DNA of 64,000 nt from JBCCMF01 sp038747545 (GTDB taxonomy: Bacteria; Bacteroidota; Rhodothermia; Rhodothermales; JBCCMF01), in NCBI GenBank assembly GCA_038747545.1, contig JBCDJT010000009.1, positions 1-64,000 on the forward strand, read 5' to 3'. The translations under genes were made by a program, and so were the position numbers. Shown here in pieces: positions 7,457-15,591 of this stretch (its first letter is position 1; every line of letters begins with the position of its first letter). Under the pieces are notes generated by a model that did no database searches, had not been told where the DNA came from, and saw only the letters and a list, made by a program, of their open reading frames with translations.

Positions 7457-9763
7457 TCAGTCGTCGCGACGACGGTCGCCACCACGGCCGCCACCACGGC
7501 GATCACCGCCACGGCCGCCACCACGGCGATCACCGCCACGGCCGCCGCCACCACGACGGTCGCCACCACGGCCGCCGCCACGACCACCGCGGTCACGCTT
7601 CGGCTCTTCGTAGCCTTCCGGCTTGGGCAGGAGTGCTTTGCGGCTTAGACGGAGCTTGCCGTCGCCGCGCACCTCGATGAGTTGCACCTTGACCTTGTCG
7701 CCGATCTGGAGGTGGTCTTCCACCTTCTCCACGTAGCCGTACTCGATTTCCGAGACGTGCAGCAGGCCTTCCTTGCCGGGCAGCACCTCGACGATGGCGC
7801 CGAAGTCAATGATCTTGCGGACCACGCCCTCGTACACCTCGCCCACTTCCGGCTTGGTCACGATGCCTTTCACGATCTCGATGGCGGCATTGGCGTCGTC
7901 GCCGTTCGTCGCGGCGATGGTGACGAAGCCTTTACCTTCACGCTCCTCGATCTCGATGACGGTGTTGGTGTCGCTCTGGATGCCCTTGATGACCTTGCCA
8001 CCTGGGCCGATGAGCGCGCCGATGAACTCGCTGTCGATCGTCAGCTGCGTCAAGCGCGGCGCATACTGCGCGATTTCCTCACGCGGTGTGGCGAGCGTCT
8101 GGTCCATCACGTCGAGGATGTGCAAGCGGCCTTGGCGCGCTTGCTCCATCGCTTGCTTCAACAGGTCACGCGAGAGACCGCTGATCTTGATGTCCATCTG
8201 GCAGGCCGTGATGCCGTCACGTGTGCCGGTCACCTTGAAGTCCATGTCGCCGAGGTGGTCCTCGGTGCCCAGAATGTCACTGAGGATCGCCGTGCGCTCG
8301 CCGTCGCTGACAAGACCCATCGCGATGCCGCTTGTGGCCTTCTTGATCGGCACGCCGGCGTCCATCAGGGCGAGGGAGCCGGAGCACACCGATGCCATCG
8401 ACGAGGAGCCGTTCGACTCCAGCACGTCCGAGTTGATGCGGATGGTGTACGGAAACTCTTCGTTCGGCGGCAGCATAGCCGTCAGGGCGCGCTCGGCGAG
8501 GTAGCCGTGGCCAATCTCGCGGCGGCCAGGGCCGCGTAGAAAGCGTGCTTCGCCCACGCTGAACGGCGGGAAGGCGTAGTGCAGGAAGAACCGGCGGTCG
8601 GTCTGGTCGAACACCTGATCCACGCCCTGCACATCTTTGCCCGTGCCCAGCGTCACGATCGACATCACCTGCGTTTCGCCACGCGTGAAGATGCCGGAGC
8701 CGTGCGCACGTGGCAGGTAACTCGTCTCGCACCAGATGTCGCGCACGTCGGTGAGGCCGCGGCCGTCGATGCGGTAGCCTTCGGAGAGGATCAGCTCGCG
8801 CATCACCTCTTTCTCGACGGCAGCCACAGCAGCTTTGATCTGCCCCGAGGTCCAACCTTCGGGCGTCTCGTCGGCGAGGTGGTTGCCCTTCTCGTCTTCG
8901 ATCAACAGCAGGGCCTCAACGGCTTCCTTCTTGATGTCGGAGATGCCGCCGTAGAAGTTCTTCTTCTCGTAGGGCGATTTGATATGGTTCGTGAGACGTT
9001 CGGTGAACATCTCTGCGATCTTTGCTTCGAGGCCATCCGGCAAACCGTCAACGGCGTACTCGAACGGCTCCGCACCACCTGCTTTCTCCAGCAGATCGAG
9101 CTGTGCTTGGCAGATCACCTTGATGGCGTCATGGGCGATTTCAAGCGCTTCGAGCATCTCGTCTTCGCTCACCTCATCCATCTCGCCTTCTACCATCACG
9201 ATGGAGTCGAGCTTGCCTGCGACGATCAGGTTGATGTCGCTTGCGGCCATGTCGGTGATCGTCGGGTTGACGACGAACTCACCTTCTACGCGACCTATGC
9301 GTACTTCGGCGATCGGACCGTCGAAGGGGGCACCAGCAAGCAACAGGGCCGCGGACGCGCCGTTGGCAGCGAGGATGTCGCCGTCCACTTCAGGATCGGC
9401 TGAGATCACACTGCAAATGATCTGGACTTCGTTGAAGAAGCCATCAGGGAAGAGTGGCCGGATGGCGCGGTCCACCAAGCGGCTCGTCAATATTTCTTTG
9501 TCCGTGGAGCGGCCTTCGCGCTTGATGAAGCCGCCCGGGATCTTACCGCCCGAAGCAAACTTCTCGCGGTAGTCCACGGTGAGGGGGAAAAAGCTCTGCC
9601 CGTCCCGTACGTCTTTCGACAGGACCGCGGTGCAAAGCAGCATGGTGTCGTCGAGGCGTACGACGACGGCTCCGTTGGCTTGCTTGGCGAGGCGGCCTGT
9701 CTCGAAAGACATGGTGGCCTCGGGGGCAAACTCGAACGAATGGGTAGTTCCTTGTGCTGACAT
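7457..9763 (-). CDS. pnp: Polyribonucleotide nucleotidyltransferase (PNPase)
   Basis: PNPase degrades RNA 3' to 5' by phosphorolysis in the cytoplasm. The 768-residue protein has two RNase PH domains separated by a helical domain, a KH domain (IGALIGPGGKVIKGIQ, near 590) and an S1 domain (EVYEGVVRKIIDFGAIVEV to about 715). It ends in an unusual tail of roughly 45 residues made of RGG/GGDRR repeats, encoded by an imperfect tandem repeat at about 7460-7590. RGG tails of this kind resemble RNA-binding tails of helicases. rpsO lies directly upstream across a 390-bp gap, the common rpsO-pnp order. Confidence 0.97.
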   Translation of the reverse strand: MSAQGTTHSFEFAPEATMSFETGRLAKQANGAVVVRLDDTMLLCTAVLSKDVRDGQSFFPLTVDYREKFASGGKIPGGFIKREGRSTDKEILTSRLVDRAIRPLFPDGFFNEVQIICSVISADPEVDGDILAANGASAALLLAGAPFDGPIAEVRIGRVEGEFVVNPTITDMAASDINLIVAGKLDSIVMVEGEMDEVSEDEMLEALEIAHDAIKVICQAQLDLLEKAGGAEPFEYAVDGLPDGLEAKIAEMFTERLTNHIKSPYEKKNFYGGISDIKKEAVEALLLIEDEKGNHLADETPEGWTSGQIKAAVAAVEKEVMRELILSEGYRIDGRGLTDVRDIWCETSYLPRAHGSGIFTRGETQVMSIVTLGTGKDVQGVDQVFDQTDRRFFLHYAFPPFSVGEARFLRGPGRREIGHGYLAERALTAMLPPNEEFPYTIRINSDVLESNGSSSMASVCSGSLALMDAGVPIKKATSGIAMGLVSDGERTAILSDILGTEDHLGDMDFKVTGTRDGITACQMDIKISGLSRDLLKQAMEQARQGRLHILDVMDQTLATPREEIAQYAPRLTQLTIDSEFIGALIGPGGKVIKGIQSDTNTVIEIEEREGKGFVTIAATNGDDANAAIEIVKGIVTKPEVGEVYEGVVRKIIDFGAIVEVLPGKEGLLHVSEIEYGYVEKVEDHLQIGDKVKVQLIEVRGDGKLRLSRKALLPKPEGYEEPKRDRGGRGGGRGGDRRGGGGRGGDRRGGGRGGDRRGGGRGGDRRRDD
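7460..7590 (-). repeat. Tandem Gly/Arg-coding repeat in the pnp 3' end
   Basis: Repeated blocks of about 27 bases encode GGGRGGDRR units at the C-terminus of PNPase. Four closely related copies are visible, differing mainly at third positions or by one Gly codon. Such arrays change length easily, so copy number may vary among strains. Confidence 0.75.
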
Positions 9764-10110
9764 TCTTTTCTACAGCTAACAACGATAAACAACAGCCTGC
9801 CCTGGCTCGCTCCGGGCGCGCAGGCGCCATCCAGACGTGAAGCGACAAATAAGCAGGTTGGCCCACAGCAGGCCGACAGTGTATGCCTGGAATGATTGAA
9901 GTTGTTTGGATCTGGTCTTCACGAAGTAGAACGGCTGCAATGTGCCTGCTCATCGTTGCCCCGCATCGCCGACGCTATCGCATCGACTGCTTTACGCGCC
10001 TTGATCAGAGTCATTTACTTGCATGAACCTTTGGTTTCGCTCGTTCTCTTTTCGTAAATCATAAATCCGAACAGCTTGTTGAGCTTTTCTGAAGAGTTCG
10101 GAAAAGCAAC
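9764..10110. other. Intergenic region between rpsO terminator and pnp
   Basis: About 350 bases lie between the rpsO terminator and the pnp start codon. I see no convincing gene on either strand: the overlapping reverse ORF has no family features. It should hold the pnp promoter and a long 5' leader, where many bacteria autoregulate PNPase, but I cannot pick out a confident promoter or a processed stem-loop. Confidence 0.5.
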
Positions 10111-10136
10111 GAAGCGGCCCCACACGGAGCCGCTTC
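10111..10136 (-). terminator. Terminator hairpin after rpsO
   Basis: A perfect 8-bp stem GAAGCGGC/GCCGCTTC (10111-10118 with 10129-10136) with a 10-base loop lies just past the rpsO stop. On the minus strand it is followed by GTTGCTTTTCC, a modest U-rich tail. Confidence 0.7.
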
Positions 10137-10151
10137 GAGAAAAGCGGATGC

Positions 10152-10418
10152 TTACTTGCGGATGCCTAGCTCGCGAATGATGGTACGGTAGCGCTCAATG
10201 TCGCGGTCCATCAGGTAGTTGAGGAGGCGGCGGCGCTGGCCGACCATCTTCAGCAAACCACGACGCGTAGAGTGGTCTTTGGTGTGCTGCTTCAGGTGCT
10301 CAGTCAGGTTCTTGATCCGCGTGGAATAGATTGCAATTTGGACTTCGGCGGTACCCGTATCGGTGTCCGTCTTGCCGAACCGCTTGACCAGTTCAGCTTT
10401 TTCTTCTTTGGTGATCAT
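10152..10418 (-). CDS. rpsO: 30S ribosomal protein S15
   Basis: The gene encodes 88 residues, the standard S15 length. It shows TDTGTAEVQIAIYSTRIKNL, HTKDHSTRRGLLKMVGQRRRLLNYL and the C-terminal RYRTIIRELGIRK, the helices that bind 16S rRNA at the central-domain junction. A strong ribosome-binding site (AGAGGAG) sits 6 bases before the ATG, and a TATAAT box lies just upstream of it. S15 often represses its own mRNA. Confidence 0.98.
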   Translation of the reverse strand: MITKEEKAELVKRFGKTDTDTGTAEVQIAIYSTRIKNLTEHLKQHTKDHSTRRGLLKMVGQRRRLLNYLMDRDIERYRTIIRELGIRK

Positions 10419-10454
10419 CAGGATCTCCTCTTTAGATTATATCATCGTAAAGAA

Positions 10455-10470
10455 GAGGTTCGTAAACCTC
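10455..10470 (-). promoter_or_regulatory. Leader hairpin between ribF and rpsO
   Basis: A perfect 6-bp stem GAGGTT/AACCTC closes a four-base loop, TACG when read on the minus strand. It is in the 69-bp gap between the ribF stop and the rpsO start. It could be a weak ribF terminator or part of an S15-binding leader; the tail after it (TTCTTTACG) is only partly U-rich. Confidence 0.4.
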
Positions 10471-10487
10471 AGCTCGGCCCAGTTGGC

Positions 10488-11414
10488 CTATGGTGTATGC
10501 CCGAGTACGTCTAGAACTTTGACCTTGTCGGACTTTAATTGTGCTGTCAACGCGTCTACCCCGTTGAATTTCCGCTCGTCACGAATACGTTTGACGAATT
10601 CCAGACGAAGCGTTTGGCCGTAGAGGTCTTTGGAGAAATTAAATATGTTGACCTCAGCACGCCGCTCGGTGCCCTCAAAGGTGGGTCGAAAACCGATGTT
10701 AAGCATGCCCTGGTAGCCAGATTCTCCCCAGTAGACGCGCACGGCATATACGCCGTTAAGCGGAATGAGCTTAGCCGGGTCAACGAGCAGGTTTGCCGTT
10801 GGGAAGCCAATCAGACGACCGCGCTGGTCGCCTTTGACCACGAGACCAGACAGCGCATACGGTCGTCCCAGAAGTGCCTCTGACTCATCAACAGCACCGC
10901 GATCAATGAGCGCATTGCGGATGCGCGTGGAGGAGACCACGGCATCATCCACCAGCGCTGCAGGCATCTGGTCTACGCTGAACCCTAACGGACCACTCAT
11001 GGATCGGAGTACGTCGATATTTCCGCGACGGTCACGCCCGAAGGCATGGTCGTACCCCACCACCATCTCACGAAGCCCTATTTGGCCGACCAGTACATCA
11101 CGTACGTAGTCTTCGGCCTCCATGGCTGCAAGCTCTCGCGTGAACGGAAGCACCACCAATCGCTCGATGCCAGCCTCGCTAAGCAGCTCCGCCCGTTCCT
11201 CGACCGTCGTCAGCAAGGGGGTTTGGGTGCCTGTAAGCAGCGTGCGCGGATGCGGGTCGAACGTGAGTACCGTCGCCGTGCCCTGTTGCTGCTTGGCACG
11301 GGTACGCAAGTACTGCAAGATCGTCTGGTGCCCCACATGAACACCATCAAAGGTGCCCACGGTGAGCACCGTAGCCGAATCTGTGTGTAGCTCTGGGCCG
11401 CGCTCAACGATCAT
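10488..11414 (-). CDS. ribF: Bifunctional riboflavin kinase / FMN adenylyltransferase
   Basis: RibF makes FMN from riboflavin and then FAD. The 308-residue protein has an N-terminal nucleotidyltransferase domain with TVGTFDGVHVGHQTIL (HxGH-type motif GVHVGH) and SSTRIRNALIDRGAV, then a C-terminal flavokinase domain with GRLIGFPTANL, LNGVYAVRV and NIGFRPTFEG. Its start overlaps the truB stop by four bases, placing it as the last gene of the rimP-nusA-infB-rbfA-truB-ribF set. Confidence 0.96.
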   Translation of the reverse strand: MIVERGPELHTDSATVLTVGTFDGVHVGHQTILQYLRTRAKQQQGTATVLTFDPHPRTLLTGTQTPLLTTVEERAELLSEAGIERLVVLPFTRELAAMEAEDYVRDVLVGQIGLREMVVGYDHAFGRDRRGNIDVLRSMSGPLGFSVDQMPAALVDDAVVSSTRIRNALIDRGAVDESEALLGRPYALSGLVVKGDQRGRLIGFPTANLLVDPAKLIPLNGVYAVRVYWGESGYQGMLNIGFRPTFEGTERRAEVNIFNFSKDLYGQTLRLEFVKRIRDERKFNGVDALTAQLKSDKVKVLDVLGHTP

Positions 11415-12145
11415 GGCTCACCAGTATGCAGAGCATCCACGAGCTGATCTAGCGTCCAGGCTTGCGCAACGTGGTACGGCCCAATAGCCGTACGTCGCAG
11501 CGTCGTCATATACGCGCCTGTACCTAGCGCCTGACCCAGATCGTGAACGAGCGAGCGCACGTACGTGCCCTTGCTGCACGCGATCTCAAAAGCCCAGTCG
11601 GGTCCGCCGGTAGAGCGAAGATCGTACTGCGTGACCGAGACCTGGCGCGCTTTGCGTGCAATCGTTTCGCCGCGACGGGCCTTCTTGTACAATCGCTCGC
11701 CACCCACTTTGACGGCTGAATACATCGGCGGCGTCTGCTCAATAGTGCCGACAAACTGCTGCCGATGCGCCTCTACGTCAGCCGCAGTAATGTGCTCCCA
11801 AGGTCGTTCCTCTGCCACTTCGGTCTCAGCATCATACGAGGGGGTTGACCCGCCCAGGCGCAAGGTGCCCGTGTATGCTTTGCCCAGGCCCATGAAGGCC
11901 TCCATATGGCGTGTTGCGGCTCGATGCACCAAGCAGATCAGCAACCCGGTCGCCATCGGGTCAAGCGTGCCAGCATGCCCCACCTTCTTGACGTTCAGTA
12001 GTTTTTTTAGTTTTGCAATAACGGCGTATGACGTGATGCCACTCGGCTTGTCAATCGGCAGCACCATGGGCGCCGACGCATCAGGGCGGCTCGGCGGTTG
12101 GCACACGAGCGCTTCTAGTTCAGGCGAGAGGTTACCTTCGCTCAC
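11411..12145 (-). CDS. truB: tRNA pseudouridine-55 synthase
   Basis: TruB converts U55 of the tRNA T-arm to pseudouridine. The 244-residue protein carries the catalytic motif KKVGHAGTLDPMATGLL (the Asp of GTLDP is the nucleophile), then YTGTLRLGGSTPSYDAE and CSKGTYVRSLVHDLGQALG. An unusual head of about 25 residues precedes VLPIDKPSGITSY. The C-terminal PUA domain of enterobacterial TruB appears absent, as in shorter family members. It overlaps rbfA and ribF by four bases each. Confidence 0.95.
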   Translation of the reverse strand: MSEGNLSPELEALVCQPPSRPDASAPMVLPIDKPSGITSYAVIAKLKKLLNVKKVGHAGTLDPMATGLLICLVHRAATRHMEAFMGLGKAYTGTLRLGGSTPSYDAETEVAEERPWEHITAADVEAHRQQFVGTIEQTPPMYSAVKVGGERLYKKARRGETIARKARQVSVTQYDLRSTGGPDWAFEIACSKGTYVRSLVHDLGQALGTGAYMTTLRRTAIGPYHVAQAWTLDQLVDALHTGEP

Positions 12146-12534
12146 GCCTCTGCATCGGAATCTGCGACAGGGTTTCGCTCCGCTCGCTCGGCCCGAATCT
12201 TGGCAAACAGATCATCAAGTTTCTTCGACTCCTCCAATGTGTTATCGAGGAAAAACTTCAGATCGGGCACTTTACGAAGCTGGTGGCGCACCGTGCTTGC
12301 CAATGCGGCACGTACCTTCGGCGTCATATCGGTCAAGTGGCGGAAGGCGGCTTGCTTCTCCGCATCTGAGCTGCCCATGATCGTCACGTAGACGTAGGCA
12401 ATGGAGAGGTCACGCGTCATGCGTACGTTCGTGACCGTGACCATAAACGGCAGGTCTTGGCTGAAGTCGGTACTCAGCAGCGCGGCTACATCCCGTTGGA
12501 TCATGCGCGCCACGCGGACAGGTCGGTTACTCAT
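12142..12534 (-). CDS. rbfA: 30S ribosome-binding factor A
   Basis: RbfA is a KH-fold factor that helps mature the 16S 5' end and aids cold adaptation. The 130-residue protein shows VARMIQRDVAALL, VTVTNVRMTRDLSIAYVYV and LRKVPDLKFFLDNTLEES, all expected of the family. It lies between infB, across a 160-bp gap, and truB, with a four-base overlap. The acidic tail EAE-type ending is short. Confidence 0.94.
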   Translation of the reverse strand: MSNRPVRVARMIQRDVAALLSTDFSQDLPFMVTVTNVRMTRDLSIAYVYVTIMGSSDAEKQAAFRHLTDMTPKVRAALASTVRHQLRKVPDLKFFLDNTLEESKKLDDLFAKIRAERAERNPVADSDAEA

Positions 12535-12562
12535 AGTATACAGTCACAAGTCTGAATGTCTC

Positions 12563-12669
12563 AGGTCTCAAGTCAAACGAGCCCAGTGGTCGAGGTGGAC
12601 TGATGCCCTGCCGCAGTGCTGCGCGTCAAAGCGACAGCAAGCAACGGCCAGAGCCCTGACTTGAGACCT
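12563..12669. repeat. 13-bp inverted repeat in the infB-rbfA gap
   Basis: AGGTCTCAAGTCA at 12563-12575 is matched by its exact reverse complement at 12657-12669, leaving 81 bases between the arms. The gap is unusually long for this operon, and variants of the arm (CAAGTCTGAATGTCTCAGG) lie next to the left copy. It may be a dispersed intergenic repeat or a large hairpin in the polycistronic mRNA. Confidence 0.6.
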
Positions 12670-12694
12670 CCCGACCTGCGACCTGGAACCAGAA

Positions 12695-15547
12695 TCAGAC
12701 GTCTTCCAACGTACGCTTGGTTTCTACAATCTCGTACGTCTCGTACAAGTCGCCCACCTTCACGTCGTTGTAGTTCTGGATCCCAATGCCACACTCGTAG
12801 CCTTGCGCCACTTCGCGTACGTCATCCTTGAAGCGTTTGAGCGAGCTGATAGACCCGTTGTAGATCACCACCCCGTCGCGCACAATGCGGATCTTGTCGT
12901 TGCGGTGGATCTTGCCTTCGAGTACGTAGCAACCCGCGATGGTCCCAACCTTAGGCACCTTGAACGTCTCGCGCACCTCAACGACGCCCAGCGTTTTCTC
13001 GCTCTTCTCAGGCGAAAGTAGCCCTTCAAGCGCGTCGCGCACTTCTGCGATCGCATTGTAGATGATGGAGTACGTGCGGATGTCGATCTCTTCGCGCTCG
13101 GCCATAGCACGGGCGCTCGGTACCGGACGCACCTGGAAGCCGATGATGATGGCATCAGAGGCATTCGCCAGCATCACGTCCGACTCGTTGATCGCACCGA
13201 CGCCGCTGTGAATGATATTAATCGCAACCTCTTCGGTCGAGATTTTCAGCAGCGAGTCGGTCAGGGCCTCTACCGAGCCGCCCACATCGCCTTTCACGAT
13301 CAGGTTCAGCTCCTGGAAGTCGCCCAGCGCGAGGCGACGGCCGATTTCGTCAAGCGTGATGTGCTTGCGCTGGCGCAGCGTCTGCTCGCGGTAGATCTGC
13401 TGGCGCTTGCTCGCGATGTCGCGCGCGTCGCGCTCTTCCTCCATCCCGATGAGTTGGTCCCCCACCTCAGGAGCGCCAGAGAGCCCCAGAATCAGCGTGG
13501 GCACCGACGGACCAGCCGTCTTGATGCGGCGGTCGCGCTCGTCAAACATCGCACGTACGCGGCCATTGTAGATACCCGCCACAAAGGTGTCGCCCACGTT
13601 GAGCGTGCCGTTCTGCACGAGCACCGTGGAGACCACACCGCGGCCCTTGTCGAGGCGGCTCTCGATGACCGTACCGATGGCGTTGCGATCTGGGTTGGCC
13701 TGCAATTCAAGCAGTTCGGATTCGAGGAGCACCTTCTCGAGGAGTTCGTCGACGCCTTGCCCCGTCATGGCCGAGACTTCGGCGCACTGAATGTTGCCGC
13801 CCCACTGCTCCACCAGCACGTTCTCCTCGGAGAGCTGCTGGATGACGCGCTGCGGGTTGGCGCTGTTCTTGTCGATCTTGTTGATGGCCACCACCATCGG
13901 TACACCAGCGGCGCGGGCGTGGTTGATCGCCTCACGCGTCTGTGGCATGACCGCATCGTCAGCAGCGACGACGAGGATGACGACGTCGGTGACTTGGGCG
14001 CCGCGCGCACGCATGGCCGTGAAAGCCTCGTGGCCGGGCGTGTCGAGGAAGGTGATCACGCGACCGTCCTTGATCGAGACGCGGTAGGCACCGATGTGCT
14101 GCGTGATGCCCCCCGCCTCGCCCGCGACCACGTTGGCGTCGCGGATGTAGTCGAGTAGCGATGTCTTGCCGTGATCAACGTGGCCCATAATGGTGACAAC
14201 GGGCGCACGCGGCTCGAGGTCTGCAGGGTCGTCTTCCTCGATCTCAACATCTACATCGGTGAACTCTGTGATGAACTCGATCTCATAGCCGTACTCGTCA
14301 GCCACGAACTGAATCGTATCGGCATCAAGGCGCTGGTTGATCGACACCATCATGCCTGCGGAGAACAGGCGGCCAATGATGTCGGTCGGACTGACATCCA
14401 TCAGGTTGGCGAGCTCACCCGTCGAGACAAACTCGGTGACACGCAGCGTCTGCTCGCGGTCCATCTCACGCAGCATCTCCGCTTCACGCTCGGCAGCGCG
14501 GTCTTCGCGACGCTGGCGACGGCGGCGCTGGCGGACGCGGCTGGCGCCCTGCTCTAGGTCGCGTAGCGTCTCTTGCAACGTCTTCTCAACGTCGGCCTGA
14601 TCAACCTTGGTCTTCTTCTTCCCGCTCGCCTTCTTTTTCTTCTTCTGGCTGGCGGCCTTATCCACCTTGACCTTGGCCGTGCGCTCCGGCACCTCAGCAC
14701 TTTCGCCCTTGCGCTTGCGCTTGCGTTTCCGCTTGCGGCTTGGGTCAGAGTCGACTGAGGTAAGATCAATTTTACCGAGCACCGTCGTGCCCGAGAGCTT
14801 GTAGCGGTCGGCCTGGATGACGTTTTCCTCGTCCACTTCTCCGCTATCGGCGTCCTCGCCTTCCTCGGCCTCGACAACGGCGTCAGCGACTACTTCTTCT
14901 GCGGATTCGTCACTACCCACCGTCTCAACAGGCTCCTCGGCAGCCTCTTCTACCTCCGCGACGGGGGCTACGTCTACCGACTCAACGGCATCCTCGGCGG
15001 GCGCGTCTGCCTCTTCCGCTTGGGCCTCTTCAGCTGTATCCTGCGCTGCTTCCACAGGCTCTGCGATGACGTCCTCGAGGATCGTCTGCGCAGGTGGTTC
15101 CTCCTGAGCAGGTGTAGGCGTGTCGGCAACGGGCGCGATCTCAGGCACATCTTCTACGATGGCGGGCACCTCGGCTTCGACGGGCTCCACCGGCGCCGTC
15201 TCTACGGGCGCGGGCGCAGCTTCGGGCTGTACCTGTGGCGACTCTACCACAGGCACTTCGACCTCCTCTTCAGCTGCGTCGGCCCGCTCTGCAGCCTCTT
15301 GGGCAGCGCGGCGCTGGGCACGCAACTCTCGGATACGGTCAGCCGCCTCGCGGTCTTGCGCGTATTCCTCTTGCAACGCGAGGTAGGCGTCCTCGTCGGT
15401 CAACGACGCGTTGACGCCCTTGCCGCGCAGCACATTTTTGTAGCCATGCTCGTCCAGGTACTCCGTCAACGTGTCGATGGAGACATGGAGCTCTTTGGCA
15501 AGCTTGAAGAGCCGTACTTTCTTAAATGGTTTGTCCGATCGCGCCAT
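12695..15547 (-). CDS. infB: Translation initiation factor IF-2
   Basis: IF2 is the GTPase that places initiator tRNA on the 30S subunit. The 950-residue protein begins with an IF2-N domain (about 1-60). A long Glu/Ala/Pro-rich acidic linker (about 90-245) and a Lys/Arg-rich stretch (271-350, including an (RK) run) follow, then a second IF2-N motif near 375-425. The GTP domain has G1 GHVDHGKT at 455-462, then DTPGHEAF and NKIDK. The C-terminal domains II-IV end YETYEIVETKRTLEDV. The linker is much more acidic than in enteric IF2. Confidence 0.98.
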   Translation of the reverse strand: MARSDKPFKKVRLFKLAKELHVSIDTLTEYLDEHGYKNVLRGKGVNASLTDEDAYLALQEEYAQDREAADRIRELRAQRRAAQEAAERADAAEEEVEVPVVESPQVQPEAAPAPVETAPVEPVEAEVPAIVEDVPEIAPVADTPTPAQEEPPAQTILEDVIAEPVEAAQDTAEEAQAEEADAPAEDAVESVDVAPVAEVEEAAEEPVETVGSDESAEEVVADAVVEAEEGEDADSGEVDEENVIQADRYKLSGTTVLGKIDLTSVDSDPSRKRKRKRKRKGESAEVPERTAKVKVDKAASQKKKKKASGKKKTKVDQADVEKTLQETLRDLEQGASRVRQRRRRQRREDRAAEREAEMLREMDREQTLRVTEFVSTGELANLMDVSPTDIIGRLFSAGMMVSINQRLDADTIQFVADEYGYEIEFITEFTDVDVEIEEDDPADLEPRAPVVTIMGHVDHGKTSLLDYIRDANVVAGEAGGITQHIGAYRVSIKDGRVITFLDTPGHEAFTAMRARGAQVTDVVILVVAADDAVMPQTREAINHARAAGVPMVVAINKIDKNSANPQRVIQQLSEENVLVEQWGGNIQCAEVSAMTGQGVDELLEKVLLESELLELQANPDRNAIGTVIESRLDKGRGVVSTVLVQNGTLNVGDTFVAGIYNGRVRAMFDERDRRIKTAGPSVPTLILGLSGAPEVGDQLIGMEEERDARDIASKRQQIYREQTLRQRKHITLDEIGRRLALGDFQELNLIVKGDVGGSVEALTDSLLKISTEEVAINIIHSGVGAINESDVMLANASDAIIIGFQVRPVPSARAMAEREEIDIRTYSIIYNAIAEVRDALEGLLSPEKSEKTLGVVEVRETFKVPKVGTIAGCYVLEGKIHRNDKIRIVRDGVVIYNGSISSLKRFKDDVREVAQGYECGIGIQNYNDVKVGDLYETYEIVETKRTLEDV

Positions 15548-15591
15548 GTAGAAGCGTTTTGTTGGAACAGTGCAGCGAGAAACGTGCTGCG

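Noticed and set aside
7460..7600. Regular short repeats that could suggest a CRISPR array
   Set aside because: The repeats are in frame, encode Gly/Arg units and have no unique spacers.
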